From the NCBI GenBank assembly GCA_000727475.1, contig KL647306.1, positions 2,277,642-2,341,641 on the forward strand: a DNA stretch of 64,000 nucleotides, read 5' to 3'. Positions 45,101 through 57,297 of this stretch are shown here, piece after piece. A program made the translations under genes and the position numbers. This DNA comes from Sarcocystis neurona (Eukaryota; Apicomplexa; Conoidasida; Eucoccidiorida; Sarcocystidae). The notes beneath the pieces were generated by a model. The model was given only the letters and a program-made list of their open reading frames with translations. It did not search any database and was not told where the DNA came from. The first letter of the stretch is position 1; each line of letters begins with the position of its first letter.

Positions 45101-46738
45101 TGATGTGAAATGGGTGTCTACGGAAGCCAATAACTCCTCAGTATGCTCGATGTTGTCTCCGCCGAGGGACCGTTACACATCCCCGACGTAGCAACATATG
45201 CATACATACAACCGTGAACATTCACGTGGTTGATCGGGCAAGCCTACGTGTAATGTACGGGAGTGACTCACATAGACGTGCATCGACTAGATGGTTGCAC
45301 CCCACTCTATCTGCGACTCTCCACACACTGGCACACTGTACTCAATGAATAGTCCAGTGAAAGCTATGTTGAATCAAGCCTGAAGCAGCTGCTTGAGTTA
45401 TGTCGAACAAGCAGTAGTACATTCTTCTCTGAGCTGCTGATGACCTCGCAGCTTCAGAAGTGAACCTCCTTGGTGCCTACCTGCACACGATTTGTATTAC
45501 ACTTGGAACTTTGGCGGTGTGTACCTGTAATTTGTTGCTGCCTGCCCCGTCCTAACGGTAGACTCCTTCCCCCTCCCAAGGGTGTATATTCCTGCGCGCT
45601 GTGCACAGACAATGGCTCGCTCTCTCTTTTGCGCACGTGTTACTCTAGAACATCTAAAAGGAGAAATGCGATGTACCTAGTTGGTTTGACTCCGTTATCA
45701 CAGGGAAAGGGCCGTAGCGTCATGGAAGTGTGCTACTGGTCGATGTGCGACGAGTGCGGACCGTTGCATTTCACGCGCAGGTCTGTTCATGCGAGATTGC
45801 GAGCTCAACGCAAATCCGTGGCTCCCCTCACTGACAGCCCTGAACAACGCAGTGTTGGGGCGCGTCGACCTCGCCTCGTCTACGCACCAACTGCAGCAAA
45901 GCATCGCGTCAAGCAACGGCGGATCACGCGTTCACTACGAACGGCTGTTTCGTATTGCTGCCCGTTCGCCCGTGCGTGCTTCCAGAACCACAGGGAGGCC
46001 TAGTGACTTGCTTGGTGTGAACAGGTGTTCCACATTCTTCGCATGCTTGAGCGTGCGTGCTCCGGGAGTCACAAGGAAGCTGGAGTACGCGGTTGACGAC
46101 GATTTGCGCATATCGCTCGTACACACCTTTTGAATCTCACTTCTGTTTGCAGCTGCGCGAAGCCGAATTTCGCACCAGCTTCCTCATTTGCCTCTCGTTT
46201 CCCGGTTAGTAGCGGCGTTGTTATACTTTGTGCCCAAGTACCGCATGGAAGCCGTGTAGCCTTTCATCAGGACTGGCACGTAGTCGAGCATGTACGTGCG
46301 CGGATATACCCTGTCCACAGTGCAACGCTGCTCAAGCGTTGACCACAATGGCTCCACAGCACTGCTGGCAAGAGCCAGAGAACGCACACTAGATTAGTTG
46401 CCAACTTCAGGAAAATACATTTTCACTAGCGCGCCCCAACAGAAACATGCTAACTGCACGAACGGTGGAGCCAGTGGGACAGAAACACATGTACGACACT
46501 CGCGACAACATGGAGTGCCACACAGTAAGTTCTAATACCTTTTGAACGCTGACCTACAGCCAGCCAACACGTTAAGCGACCTCATGGAGATGCCACTGCA
46601 ATCATGCGCGTACCGGCTTGAGGAAAAAACCGGCGCGTAACGTACGAAACGTCGCCGTCTTCAAATACAACTATTTTGCGTAGAGCGCGAGGCGCGAGAG
46701 CGCCGGCGAGGGTGAACTGCTAGAAAGCGTGACCGAAT

Positions 46739-46848
46739 GCAAAATTAATTATCTTAGCTGCGAGTAGACCGTTTCCGTAAATTATTTCGGTGCCCCAAGT
46801 GCAGAATTGTCTTAGCTGGAAGTAGACCGTTTTTGTAAATCGCTTCGT
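46739..46848. repeat. Two diverged copies of a ~62-base unit
   Basis: Copies at about 46739-46790 and 46801-46848 share a tcttagctg(c/g)(g/a)agtagaccg core of 20 or so bases and the following ttt(c/t)(c/t)gtaaat. Small indels separate the rest. Confidence 0.8.
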
Positions 46849-47584
46849 CGCAACGGCAGGGTGCCCACGGCAAACGGTTATCGGCGAAGACAAGAGAGAA
46901 AACATGTTTGGGAAAACCTGCATCTGACAGCACATCACGTCTACTCTGTGTCGTTAAAGGTGGCTTTTGCGGCGCCCTCTAATTGTGTGCCTCCTTTCAA
47001 CCACAAGAACCGTCATCCTCAAGAGCCCATCCCTACGCATTTCACGTGAGGCAATTGACCTGAGTACCAGAACACTACAGTCAGTACGATGGCTTCTCCT
47101 TCCTGAGATCTACACGAAGGGAGGACAAAAACCTGAAGACACCCACCCGCGCATGTGAGTCCTGTATTCTTAGAGAAACACTGCAGCATACACGTAGCAA
47201 CCGCTGTAGAATGCCTGCCAAACCAACTGAGGAAGAGGTACGCGAGTACGTCCGGAGGCCGCGTACGATGCCAAATCCCGCATGCCCTCTCCAGGCCACT
47301 GCTGTTGGTAGTGCCTCTGCACTGATGGTTGCAAATCGTCTCAAGCCGGTTGCCGCCGCGCGCTCGTCGTAGCTCTCATGGTCGCCACATAGGCGGCAGT
47401 ACAGCTAGATAGCTGACAGGATCCGCAGTTGTGTGGTCCATGTATATCGTGGAACACGTCCTGTGCCCAGCCAGAGCGCCAGGCTTCTTTGTGACTGTTG
47501 AAGGTTAATGGTCTGACGGGCTAAGGAGACAGTGGCTTCTGTAAAAGCGAAGCTTTTGCTTCGACTGTAGAGCACACGATAGTC

Positions 47585-47646
47585 GTGCGTCGATTTTGGG
47601 ATGCACTCCGAGTCAAGTGTGCGACTGGGGCGTGCACTCCGTGCAA
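47585..47646. repeat. Short diverged tandem duplication
   Basis: Two adjacent units of about 32 bases share gtgcg, gggatgcactccg or ggcgtgcactccg, and gtcaa/tgcaa. There is no assigned gene here. Confidence 0.6.
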
Positions 47647-47831
47647 AAGTGTTTGCCGCCTTAATAATTCGGCGACTACATACGTGCTTTCCTAGTGTGC
47701 AGATCGTGCCTTCTCATTGCCACCGCCGCCGGATCATCATCCTGTGCGACTTGACGTTCACGTGAAAGCTTAGCTTTCTGGACACCGTCGTCTCCAGTCA
47801 GCCGTGGCCGCAGAGAGGCCATGGGCACTGT

Positions 47832-48643
47832 ATGATACCAGTTACAGACACTGAGGTGCCACTCGTTCTGGAGAAGTATTTTGACGCGGTGTTCCACCAG
47901 CTAAGGGTTCGGTACTTCAGCGTGAAAGAATCTATATTGCTTCTTCCTTCAAGAGACTCTTCTTTACCAGCCAGACCGCCTTCCTCCGTATTGCGACCGA
48001 TCCAAGCGAAGGCTTTACGTTCGAGTCTCGTGCAATTCGCCGTTCTGACGCCTATACAGCGGTCTGCACTACCTACAAAATACGTATGAAACGTTAGAAT
48101 TTGATGCATCAGAGTTATGCTGCTTGCCCCCCCTTAATGCGCCCTCAGTACGTGTTATTTTAAAGCTTCTGCATCAGTCAGTGCCTCCATATAACGAGAA
48201 CGCAAAATCGTCCGATGCCGCGGTGGTTGAACCTGCTATCCACGTGCTAGACTGCGGAGGCCATCCTCCTGCCTACTCCGAACTAGCAGCGACTTTGTTC
48301 TGGAGTGCCTGTCCACGCGCTATATGAGGCGCTCGGCGCCCTTGCCGCGTGGATGTCGGAGTTCCGTTCCTCTGCAACGCTCGCTCCTCGAAAAGTCCCC
48401 CCGCCAGACACGCGCCTGAGCTTTACAATGCTAAAATTGAAGGAGACGAACTCTAACTCGCCGTCTGGAGGAAGCATGAGCCTCACCTCGTCGAATTACT
48501 GTAACTGCTCCGGAATGTGTCCAGACAAATGTGCTTTCTTACGCTCCTTCCACCCGCCGCGGGTGGTTCGACGGCAGTTTTATGGAAACCAGTTACTACC
48601 AAAGAAACGTCGCGTGCTCAGCAACACCTATATTCGGGAATAA
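47832..48643. other. Cluster of exon-sized frames, strand unsure
   Basis: On the + strand three consecutive frames read like protein: 47832-48083 (ATG start, ends at a GTATGA donor-like site), 48149-48327 (after a CCCTCAG acceptor-like site) and 48287-48643 (after a pyrimidine run and CTAGCAG). Their phases do not join cleanly. Minus-strand frames 47798-48109 and 48283-48486 are about as convincing. The composition suggests coding DNA but I cannot give a model. Confidence 0.25.
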
Positions 48644-48902
48644 TGGGGAACGTCGTCATTGATGCCACTTTGCGCCGCCAACAAGTACGACATTAAGGAA
48701 TGCCGAAACCCACTTTGGCTACACCGCGCACGGGCGTGAAAGGTGTGTTAGGCCAACATCCGCCCTTACCGCTTCCACAGCGCGAATGACCGCACCATGA
48801 GCGGTCGACAAGCTGCGGCGTTACACTCCACATCACGTAGCCTTTAAGCTTTTGACGCAAGTTCGTTTCCGCCATATATATATCTGACGAGGCACGAGGG
48901 TC

Positions 48903-49402
48903 GTGGGGCTTTTTTTGGTAAAGTCCGCGGTCGACACAGTGTGTGTCTACGGCGGTTCTTCCACCGTTGTTCCCCGGGACGCTCCGGCCGTGTCAGCGAT
49001 GCGTTCGCCCACCCGACACGGGGAGACACTTCCGCGCCTACTCAGAGTTCTGTCAAAAATAAGAGGCGATCCCCACCTCGCGTGTGATTTGTCCGCAATA
49101 CTGCGTCGTCCTCGCACCCACGTGTTCTTGCGGACGACCACTATGCTTGGCCGCATGGAATATTTCAACAGGTTGGAATCACCCACCTGGACAGCTACGT
49201 GCATTAAGTTGTTCAAAAAGCTTATCGGACCTGCGGAACGAGGGCCAAACGGCAAATCCATCTACTCTGTGTCGCAGGTATAACTCTTGGAGATGTCTTT
49301 CTGCAGGTGTCAAAGTCAGGATTTCTGCAAGCTGTGAACAACCTCCTGCTGCACGAGCATGCGGGGACGAAGGAAAGGATCCCTACGCGAGAGTCATTGT
49401 AG
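48903..49402 (+). CDS. Candidate small gene upstream of secreted protein
   Basis: The first frame runs to SIYSVSQ at 49277 and reads as ordinary mixed protein in its last 80 residues (for example RMEYFNRLESPTWTATCIKL). It is followed by a 29-base interval that begins GTATAA and ends with a good pyrimidine run and CTGCAG (49278-49306). It then resumes in phase 0 with 31 further codons, VSKSGFLQAVNNLLLHEHAG and on to a TAG at 49400-49402. Removing the interval restores one frame. A 29-base intron would be unusually short, so an indel or a different upstream exon is possible. The 5' end is not defined; 48903 is only the start of the open frame. No family was recognised. Confidence 0.3.
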
Positions 49403-49831
49403 CGAAGATTTGAGCAAGGTATACACTCTCGTCACGAGGACATCACAAGTGTCGAACACGTGCGATGTGCTGTGACTTTTTCCACTCTCCGCCGAACAAA
49501 CGCACCCACATCCAAGCGACTGTTTAAGAAGTGTGGGCGCGTCTCTACGGCTGAGTACCCGTGTGTCCTGCTGTCGCGATTGGCTCGCAGGGAACACACG
49601 CTGTTCAAAACTGCGCCAAACCTTTGTACGCTGCGTCCTTCTGGGACGAAGCATAACCGCTTATGTATGTTCCGTTCTCCGTCAATGCACTGTATACACA
49701 TGGAGGATGCACTCGTTTTTCTCCGCGTCTTAGTCTTCAGACGAGCGACACGCCCAAGTAGAAGAGGGGCGCGGGTGTCTGTGGACAGTGTTCCCCCCAG
49801 GAGAGGTCCTCCCGCCCGACCACGACCATCT

Positions 49832-52800
49832 ATGCCACTGAAGACTCAGGAATCGCGCAGAGGAGCGTTTTTTCACACTGGAAAGCCGCGTCTACTCTTA
49901 AGGGACCTTCTTTTTATTGGTGTTCTATTGGCTCTGTTCATTGCCCCGTGGCCTGGCAGCGACGGTGCGGCTTCCCTCGCGCCAGCAGATTTGCCACAAG
50001 GATATCTGCAAAATGGAGGAGACAGGATTCCACATGATGATAGGGAAAGGATAGAGGCACCAGGATCTTCCTCGTCCGCCGGACAAGCTCGTACTTTTGT
50101 TGTGTCTATTCCGTCGCACACGGAAAAACACATCCAGTTGCAGTCGGCATCTACCACATCCACAAGAGACACACAAGTAGATCCATCCCACGCTCACTCG
50201 GCGACCGAACCTAAAGTTCCCCAGGAAAGGGTGAAGGAGGGTGGAGCGACACATTCAGGTTACGAAAATGAAGCTTCAGTGGGAATGCGAAAGGCGCAGG
50301 AAGTCTTGCCAGCTGCTACTGTGCCGGAGGCGCTTGTCCATGAAGGCGAAAGGACGAGGACTGTGTTTGACGAAACCTCAACCGGCGCACAGGTACTCAA
50401 AAGGACACCAACGGTGGCACAGAAAAGTGTAGCTGTAAGTACGAGCGTTGCAAGTAATGAAAAAGGCCAGGAGAATACCGCAGATCGTAGCAAACTAGCT
50501 GCATCTCAAAAGCAGACCGATATTACCACGGCCACAAGAGGAGCCGGAACACGCGAAGATTCCATCACCGTAGAGCAATGGATGGCAGCAATTACGACTG
50601 CATCGCTGAACCCCTTGGAGGCAGCAGCAGTTGCAGCGGAGCTGCCGGTAGTGCCACTTTCTAAAAAGGAGCAAATGCTTGTTCAACAGGTGCTGCGGCA
50701 ATACGGTTTTGAAAAGGTAGCAATCCTTCTGCAGGAGGGTACCCCTGAGTCTGACATGTTGTTCGACGGAATTGGTAGCGATGGATCTGTCATGGACGAA
50801 GCCCTGAAGAGAGAAATTTACAATGCAGCAGTTGAGGAGTTAGAAGCCTACGGAGCGTCTCATCCTTCTTTGGGAGCTGGTAGGCATCGACCCATTCCCT
50901 CGTATGATGGCGTGTCAAAACAACAAAGAGACCTTATACAGAGGAGAGCAGCGGAACTTATTCTGCTTCGTATACGAGATGCCATGGTAGCACATGCTCA
51001 AAAGGAATATCAAAAGCGACAGGGACGCCTGCGCGAAGGTCTTCCATCGGGGCCGCATTTCCTACTTGACGTAATTGAAAGGAACAAGCGAAGCGCAGGC
51101 GCTACTCCGTCCCCTGGCATTCATCCAGCAAAAGCACAGCTCTCCGGTTCCACTCCTGCCAATGAGGATGGAACGCGTGAGAAAGGCTTAACAGTATGGA
51201 AGGAGTTGATCCTAAGGGGACAACATCAAATGGTGACCCCTCGATGGCACTTCACGGACAGAGAAGCCGGACGGGTGAAGCACGACTACGTCGCGCAGAA
51301 AGAGGAAAGGCGTCAGGTGGGGCAATTACCAGCAGACGATGGAGAAAGTCACACAGAGGCGAAACAATCCAGTGTTCCCGCCGTGACAGAGAGCCGCCAG
51401 GCAACGATGGGGACTATACGTGACGCCGGCCCGCGTAGTCAGTTACAGCAGATACAAGAACCAAAAATTGCAAAGCTTCTCTTCGGGGATCATCCCGGTT
51501 ATGTAAGCGAGCAGGCCGCTCAACAGGTGGAAGCAACCTCTGAGTTTGATGATATCCAGGCGGCTGCACGGGCTATAAGCATGGTCGGGGGTGAGGACCG
51601 GGAAGGTATGCATTCAGAGAAGAGACTGGAGATTAAGAGGCCTCGACGTGAAATTCCCCAGATCCTGGAGGCATGGAAGGCTGCCGCGCTCGCGGGTGAC
51701 CCCCTTGCTGTCGCTCTGGTAGGCGCTCTGCGTCGTGACGCTCCCCGTCCACCAGGTGACATCCCACCTGAGCATGGCAAGCCACCAAAGCATCCTGCAA
51801 AACCTCCCGCGGAATCTGCCATGTTCCGGCAGGAGGCTGCAAATCAGTGGCATAGCCCGCCTCTAGCCGCCTTCGCGCACTTGCACCCACGATCCCCGGA
51901 ACTGACAAATTACGCGGAGAAAATACGTGAGGATCCGAAAGACACTTTGGCCGCTTCCAAACGTCGTCCTTCGAATGCCACCGAGCAACTGTGGACAGGA
52001 CAAAGCGGAGGCACTGGTTATCACGGAAAACCTCCTCTTTGGATGGGGCAGTACAAGCACACGTATGGAGACCGAATGCGTTCGCCAGCAGAAGCATCGA
52101 AAGCTCAACCCGGCCAGTTGACAGCAGAGGACCGGCTCGTTCCCAAGACGTTCCCGCCCAAGCCCAGCCTGGGAGGTCAGACAAACAGGAAGCGGCTGCA
52201 GGCGAGTTCTTCCCCCTCTCTGGAGCAGTTCATCGTCTCCAAACCGAAGGCAAACGTGCATACTCTAGAAAGAGCAACATCGAATGAAACTATTCCGAAG
52301 GCAGTGGTGCACTCTTTAGAAACCACAACACATCCATACAAAGGTCCGAGACCTACTCGTTTGTTAGTGCAGCGTGATGTGGAGCAACAGACGCTACATG
52401 CTAAACATGCCGATGGGTATGAAGAAAAATTTCCCACAGCTCCAGTAGAATCGGTAAGAGCGATTTCGGGAGCGACGGCGCAAACGCCCTTACGACAGGA
52501 CGGGAGGCAACACGAGGAAGACGGGGCTCACGTGATGAAGGACGAAAAGAAAAAAAAGACACCGCTGCACGCTTCTGCAATAGGAATGATCGGATTGCCA
52601 CCGGCAGCAGCCCCGTTAGCACCTGAGATGGTAACAGGTCTAGGTGCCCTGCCTCCACCGGGGGCCACCACTCCGCCGATGCTTTTCTACTTGCAACACC
52701 AGCAATCGTCGGCGCCACTCACACACGAGCTGAGTACACAGCAGACGCCACTAGCCGTTGTAGACAGGCATGTCTTCCTGGATTCCCGTCCAGCACCTGC

Positions 52801-55800
52801 CGCGCCTGAGAGTGAGTCACCTCAGCCTGAGGTCGTCGTCACTCTGCCCCTGCACGCGGACAGAGAGGTTGCAGCACCTGCCTTTCGCCCGGGCAGCAGA
52901 GAACGGGAGATCGCCAAATTTTTGAGCCCCACGCTTCCTGTATGGACTCTGGGCACTACCCTCGATCAGCGTCCAATCTTCAGTTCTGCGGGGAGCGCTG
53001 CTGCGGCTGTCGCCGATGGCGCTACTGCTGAGGCTGCAACCGCGTCCAGTACTCCTATTGTTAACTCGAGAGGATCGCCCACTGTTGCTTCGTATTCTTT
53101 CAACGAAACGGGCAACACTGATCCACACACGATGAGCATCGTTGGTGGTTGGCGGTTTTCACCACCTCCATCACCGGCGCTGCAAACACTGCCCGCACGA
53201 GGGGCGCTCACAGAAGATGTGAATGACACGGAGCAAGGAGGGAGTTCTGAAGAGCCAAATAAAGAAGCACCACAAAGCACGTATCTCGGCGGGTCAAACG
53301 TGACATTTTCACAAACAACACTGCCTCACTTTTCGGCATTAGGGCCGCCGCAGCAGCTCCCTCTTCCATCGTATCCCTCACCGACTGCTACGTCACCAAC
53401 TGCTGGAAGGGACGTACATGTGGATACGAAGGTAGGCGCGCAGTTTCTCCAGTCTCCCACGCCATCGCTGACAGACGGTGCTTGGCAGCAGCATGCGCCC
53501 TACTCCTTCACCCCTGCAACTGAGCCGCAGTCCACACCTCACACAGGGACACAAGTAAGCCCCCATCAACTGGCTGCGGCGAACTCCGTTGAGCTATTGA
53601 CATTGCGACCCTACCTGCCACCGACAGCTCCTCTGGAGCCGTCACATGGACACACGACACCAGACCATCACCGAGGGGAGCCTCCGTTGCACGCATACCT
53701 GCCAAGAGCGGACGGCCCAGAAGGAGACCGACTGGACGAAGAAGAAGCAGCATCCCTCACGGCAAGGCATATGCGCGGGAGCGGGACCGCTTCGACTTTG
53801 ACTGCGATGGTGGATGGCTCTGCGCGGCAGGCAGTTCACGCAGCAGCGTCCGCTCTTCCGCAGTTAGCTCATTCCGCTGAACAACTCATGTCAACCACAC
53901 ACGCGCTCGTTAATGCGGGAAATGCCCTCGCGAAAAGCCTGCCCATTGAAGAAGCTGCTCAGATCGGGCAGCATCTGAACGATTTGCGCATGCGCAGGAA
54001 AGAAGGACCACCTCCAAACGGTAAGACGATCGGGAAGGCCACCCTGAGTTGACCACTTTTCTCTGGTGTATCGGTGCAAATAGCTCCAAAGAAACCAACA
54101 GTGGTGCACAGAAACACTGTAGGCGAGCTGCACAAATCACAACATCTTCAGTTACAGTGGGCTGCCCAAGACGACACGTTGCAGAGTGCAGAGAGGGTCA
54201 CCAGAAAAAAGATATTTTCGTTGAACTACATCTGACCTAGGGGGTCCTGTCATACTGCTGAATACTCTGGGATTCCTCGCCTCCCAAGCGAAGGCGAAGT
54301 GTCAGAGAAGGGCGGCTGGAATCTTTGCGGTAAAGCAGCGTGCGTCTCGTGTTCACCCACCTGTGCGAGTAAGAAGGCGCAAGCGACAAGGGCGCTTTGG
54401 TGGTGCCGCTGTGGTCGCAGCAGTGAGCTCCGGTTCTGCGATCCCGTGGATCTGCTCTTTAAGTCGAACGCCCCCGGCGCAAGGCATCTGTATTGTGCAT
54501 AGGATGTGCTGCTTGCTACAGTAGTGGCTCTCCGACACCGAGTGAGTACTACATTTATTCACAATCGTATACCGGGCGATCAATTGTCATCAAGACAGTC
54601 AAACACCCCAAGACCGCGCACCGTTGGCTTCCTTGCAGGTGTCCTGTCGTTTTGATGCTATCTTCCTGAAAAAGCGACGTCGCTCTAAGCGGCTTTTCTT
54701 CCTGACCGTGCAATAGAGCGGCGTTACGACAGTATATTCAATAGAAGAGAAACTGCTCTCTGAGGTGCTTTCCGGGTTGCTTCTTTATCAGCTGCGAAAC
54801 TGCTGCTGCACCCTCCGCAGTTTACCGTGCACTTCCAGAGCACCCAGGCGGTAATTCTCGCACAGGGTAATTGAAGAAAGTGCTGTTCTTCCTTTCGCGC
54901 TTTGACCAGGTCCGGCACCCGGAATGCGTTCTGTGGGAGCGTGGCACATGTACTTTTCTTCTTCTCTGTGCGTTTTCCTTGGCAGTTGGGGAGCCTTCAG
55001 TGCGCTGCATGAGCAGCGGAATGATATGCTGCGTGCCTCAGAAAGCTGTAGGACCAGAATGGAAAAAGAAACCCCCTTACCTCAATGACTCGTCTCCTTC
55101 GCACCGCACGTGCCAGGCTCACTTCGTGCCACTTCAGGATGCGGTCTGCGCCGCTACGGAATACGATGTGAGACGAAGTGACGAAAAGGTGGCAAATAGG
55201 GGCTAGCTGCCGACAGGGCAACACACATTCACGCCTTTTACACATGGTCGACATCTCACGTTCCCTCTATCTCTTTCTGCATGAATACACACATACGTAG
55301 CACTTGCTAGTTTTCACGTGTGCGCATGCACACACGTGCGCATGTTACACGTGTCAACATCCGTCAAGTAGGGGGATGGCACTCACAAGACACGTACAGC
55401 TTGATGGTAGCGTAACTGCTCCAGCTAATGCTCGAGGTCGGAGCTCTCTTAGATGCGTGACGCCGGCGTGCACCGTACGCACTTTCAGGCGTAGTAGCAG
55501 CGGCTACGGTGCGCCCGATTGCACATATGGTGAAGCGTACACCGCCTGGTACTGGACACGGTTTTCTGGCGATCTGGCGAAGGACAGCCGGATGCGCATG
55601 TGTCCATGGACGGCGCCACGCCTATAAGTGGTCAGCAGAGGCGCACCAGCCACGCGAGGAGCGGAACAGTAGCTTTCGCAGGTGTGCAGCATCCGTGAGG
55701 AGGTTATTGGTGATATCACACTCCAGCTTCGTAAAGCTTGGAATCCCTCAGATCACTATGGATCCGAAGACGTTATGTAGTTTCCACGCATGTATACACG

Positions 55801-57297
55801 CTGATGTAAGCGATGATAGGCACAAGAGTTCTAAGTAACACGGTCGCGGAGCGAATGCTTGCTGGTGGCCACTAGAGACACTAGCAGAGCCTACTGTATC
55901 TGAAGGAGGTGGATCTGTGGTGTTGCTGCGTTGCATTTCCTATTCGGTGTACCGCGGGTTTCAGTAAGTGCACAAAGCTTGAAGGACCGGCGCGTCGCAT
56001 TTTTCGCGCTCTACACGCGTATGGACTGATTTGTGTCGTATGTGTATCCTTCTCTCCTTCCTTCTATCAATTCTTGTGAAAGTCCGAGACAGCGTTTCAT
56101 CTGACAAAGGAACGTCGCTAACACCGTCCGCGCAGGCTGGAGGCCTGTTGTGGCCGTCGCTGCGAGTTAGAGATAGTGCTGTCTGATACAGTAGTCTGCG
56201 AACCGCTGAGCCCGCGAAGGCCTGCGCGGTCTTCTGCGGAGCCATATTAAATCATGCTTTCTCATTCACACTCCCGTTTCGAGTCCCACTCCCGGAACTT
56301 GTCCAGTCGCTTTCTTTCCACAGAAGCTTCCTACGTGCAGATCTTCCTAACACGTCACCAGTCCCGCAGTTGGCTGCGTCGATTGCCCGCTTTTGGCGAA
56401 GAAAGGCTGTGCTGGCCTTGTTACGCGCGTCCTCGGTCGGACGGCTACGCAGCTGTTTCAGGACCATTTAAACTACGCCGTACCTTGCGCTGCGCATCAG
56501 GGCCGGGACGCATCAGTGTAACAAGCGGTTGCACGGTTCTAGGATGCGGCGGTCGAGCAGGATGCGGTACTGTTCCTGTTATTCTGTAACCGGTGGCCGC
56601 TAATTTTGTAACCGGTCGCTGCTAATCTCTGCTATAATCTTTCTTCTGTGCTGCTGCGACCACTCGGCGATCATCCCTGCCAGGGACGTACGTTGATATG
56701 CTTGGACACACCGTACTGTAGTTTTGCAGACGTCATTTCGTTTCCTTGTAACTTTGATGCGGTCTGCATGGTGTCTAACTTCAGGACAAGGAGTGTGGCA
56801 TCCAGAGGATCGAAACGAGCTCGATGGTTGTGTTCAAACACAATCTTCACGTACGTGGTCCGAAGCGCCTGACGGCTATATGTGAATGCCACTGGAAGCA
56901 ATCAAAATCCAGTGGTAAGCTGGATGACCAAGTGAAAATGCCTATGCCTAGCAAAGCTCCGGGAGAGACGGTGGAAGGATTTGCGCATTGGAAGTACTCG
57001 ACAAAAGCCATGATCGAAGGTCAGGCAGCACGCGCGAGAACTGAAAAGCTCATGTCTGGGCTGGGAGCAGCGCTGAAAGCCACAGCTCTGCTCACAGAAC
57101 AGGGCTCTACTGTTGCGGAGAGGAGCGGTGCCAGGACAGAACAGGAGGCAGATATTCCAGTAGATCAATCAAAACGTTTACGCTCGGGAGTCAGCGCGCT
57201 CGCTGACGTCTTACTTGAGGATAAAACCGGCAGCCCTTCGATGAAATACGTAAAGCAGGCACTTGCTGACATAGCGCGTGCGGCCGGTGGTGAGTGA
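49832..57297 (+). CDS. Secreted protein, Cys-free body and 8-Cys module
   Basis: Model: exons 49832-54020, 54986-55167 and 56785-57297, giving 1627 residues. Exon 1 is a certain coding frame. Its donor ACG|GTAAGA is phase 1, matching the acceptor TTTTCCTTGGCAG|TT; the next donor GAT|GTGAGA is phase 0, matching CTAACTTCAG|GAC, which has an in-frame TAA just upstream. The ATG at 49832 gives a signal peptide (hydrophobic 26-38, DLLFIGVLLALFIA, likely cut near 46); the frame upstream of it holds several Cys, while residues 1-1396 hold none. Residues about 245-430 and 553-636 are helical; 640-1320 is Pro/Ser/Thr/Ala-rich and probably disordered, with N-glycosylation motifs. Cys 1404, 1411, 1412, 1439, 1451, 1461, 1490 and 1492 form a module ending CEC with beta-like alternation before it. 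The tail 1495-1627 is helical and Cys-free. No membrane span or GPI signal was seen. Function unknown; secretion or export is inferred. Exon 1 alone would end at 54052. Confidence 0.7.
55315..55344. other. 30-base perfect purine/pyrimidine alternation
   Basis: From 55315 to 55344 every step alternates pyrimidine and purine (cacgtgtgcgcatgcaca and on), with GTGCGCATG appearing twice. Such tracts favour left-handed Z-DNA. It lies in the second intron of the secreted-protein model, about 150 bases after the donor. Confidence 0.85.
56585..56629. repeat. 22-base diverged tandem duplication
   Basis: Two adjacent copies starting tgtaaccggt and containing gctaat, at 56585-56606 and 56607-56629. They lie in the second intron of the secreted-protein model. 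Confidence 0.85.

Larger units (their letters stand above)
39129..47800. other. Repeat-poor stretch without an assignable gene
   Basis: About 8.7 kb between the two large genes. Frames that read most like protein are 43285-43686 (+), 44604-44903 (+, second half ending FYSEQNALQSQFQRDFLAAA) and 45789-46133 (+, ATG start). A strong acceptor (cacttctgtttgcag) ends at 46152. I could not build a phase-consistent gene from these, and reverse frames are of similar quality. No RNA gene or mobile element was seen. Confidence 0.45.

Noticed and set aside
56254..56300. tRNA-like B box (tttcgagtccc)
   Set aside because: No matching A box, acceptor stem or anticodon arm could be folded around it.
54986..56900. 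TGF-beta-like cystine knot, suggested by CCVPQ and a final CEC
   Set aside because: The resemblance is a handful of residues in a different order and spacing; no growth-factor family is known to me from coccidia. I keep only the statement that a disulfide module is likely.
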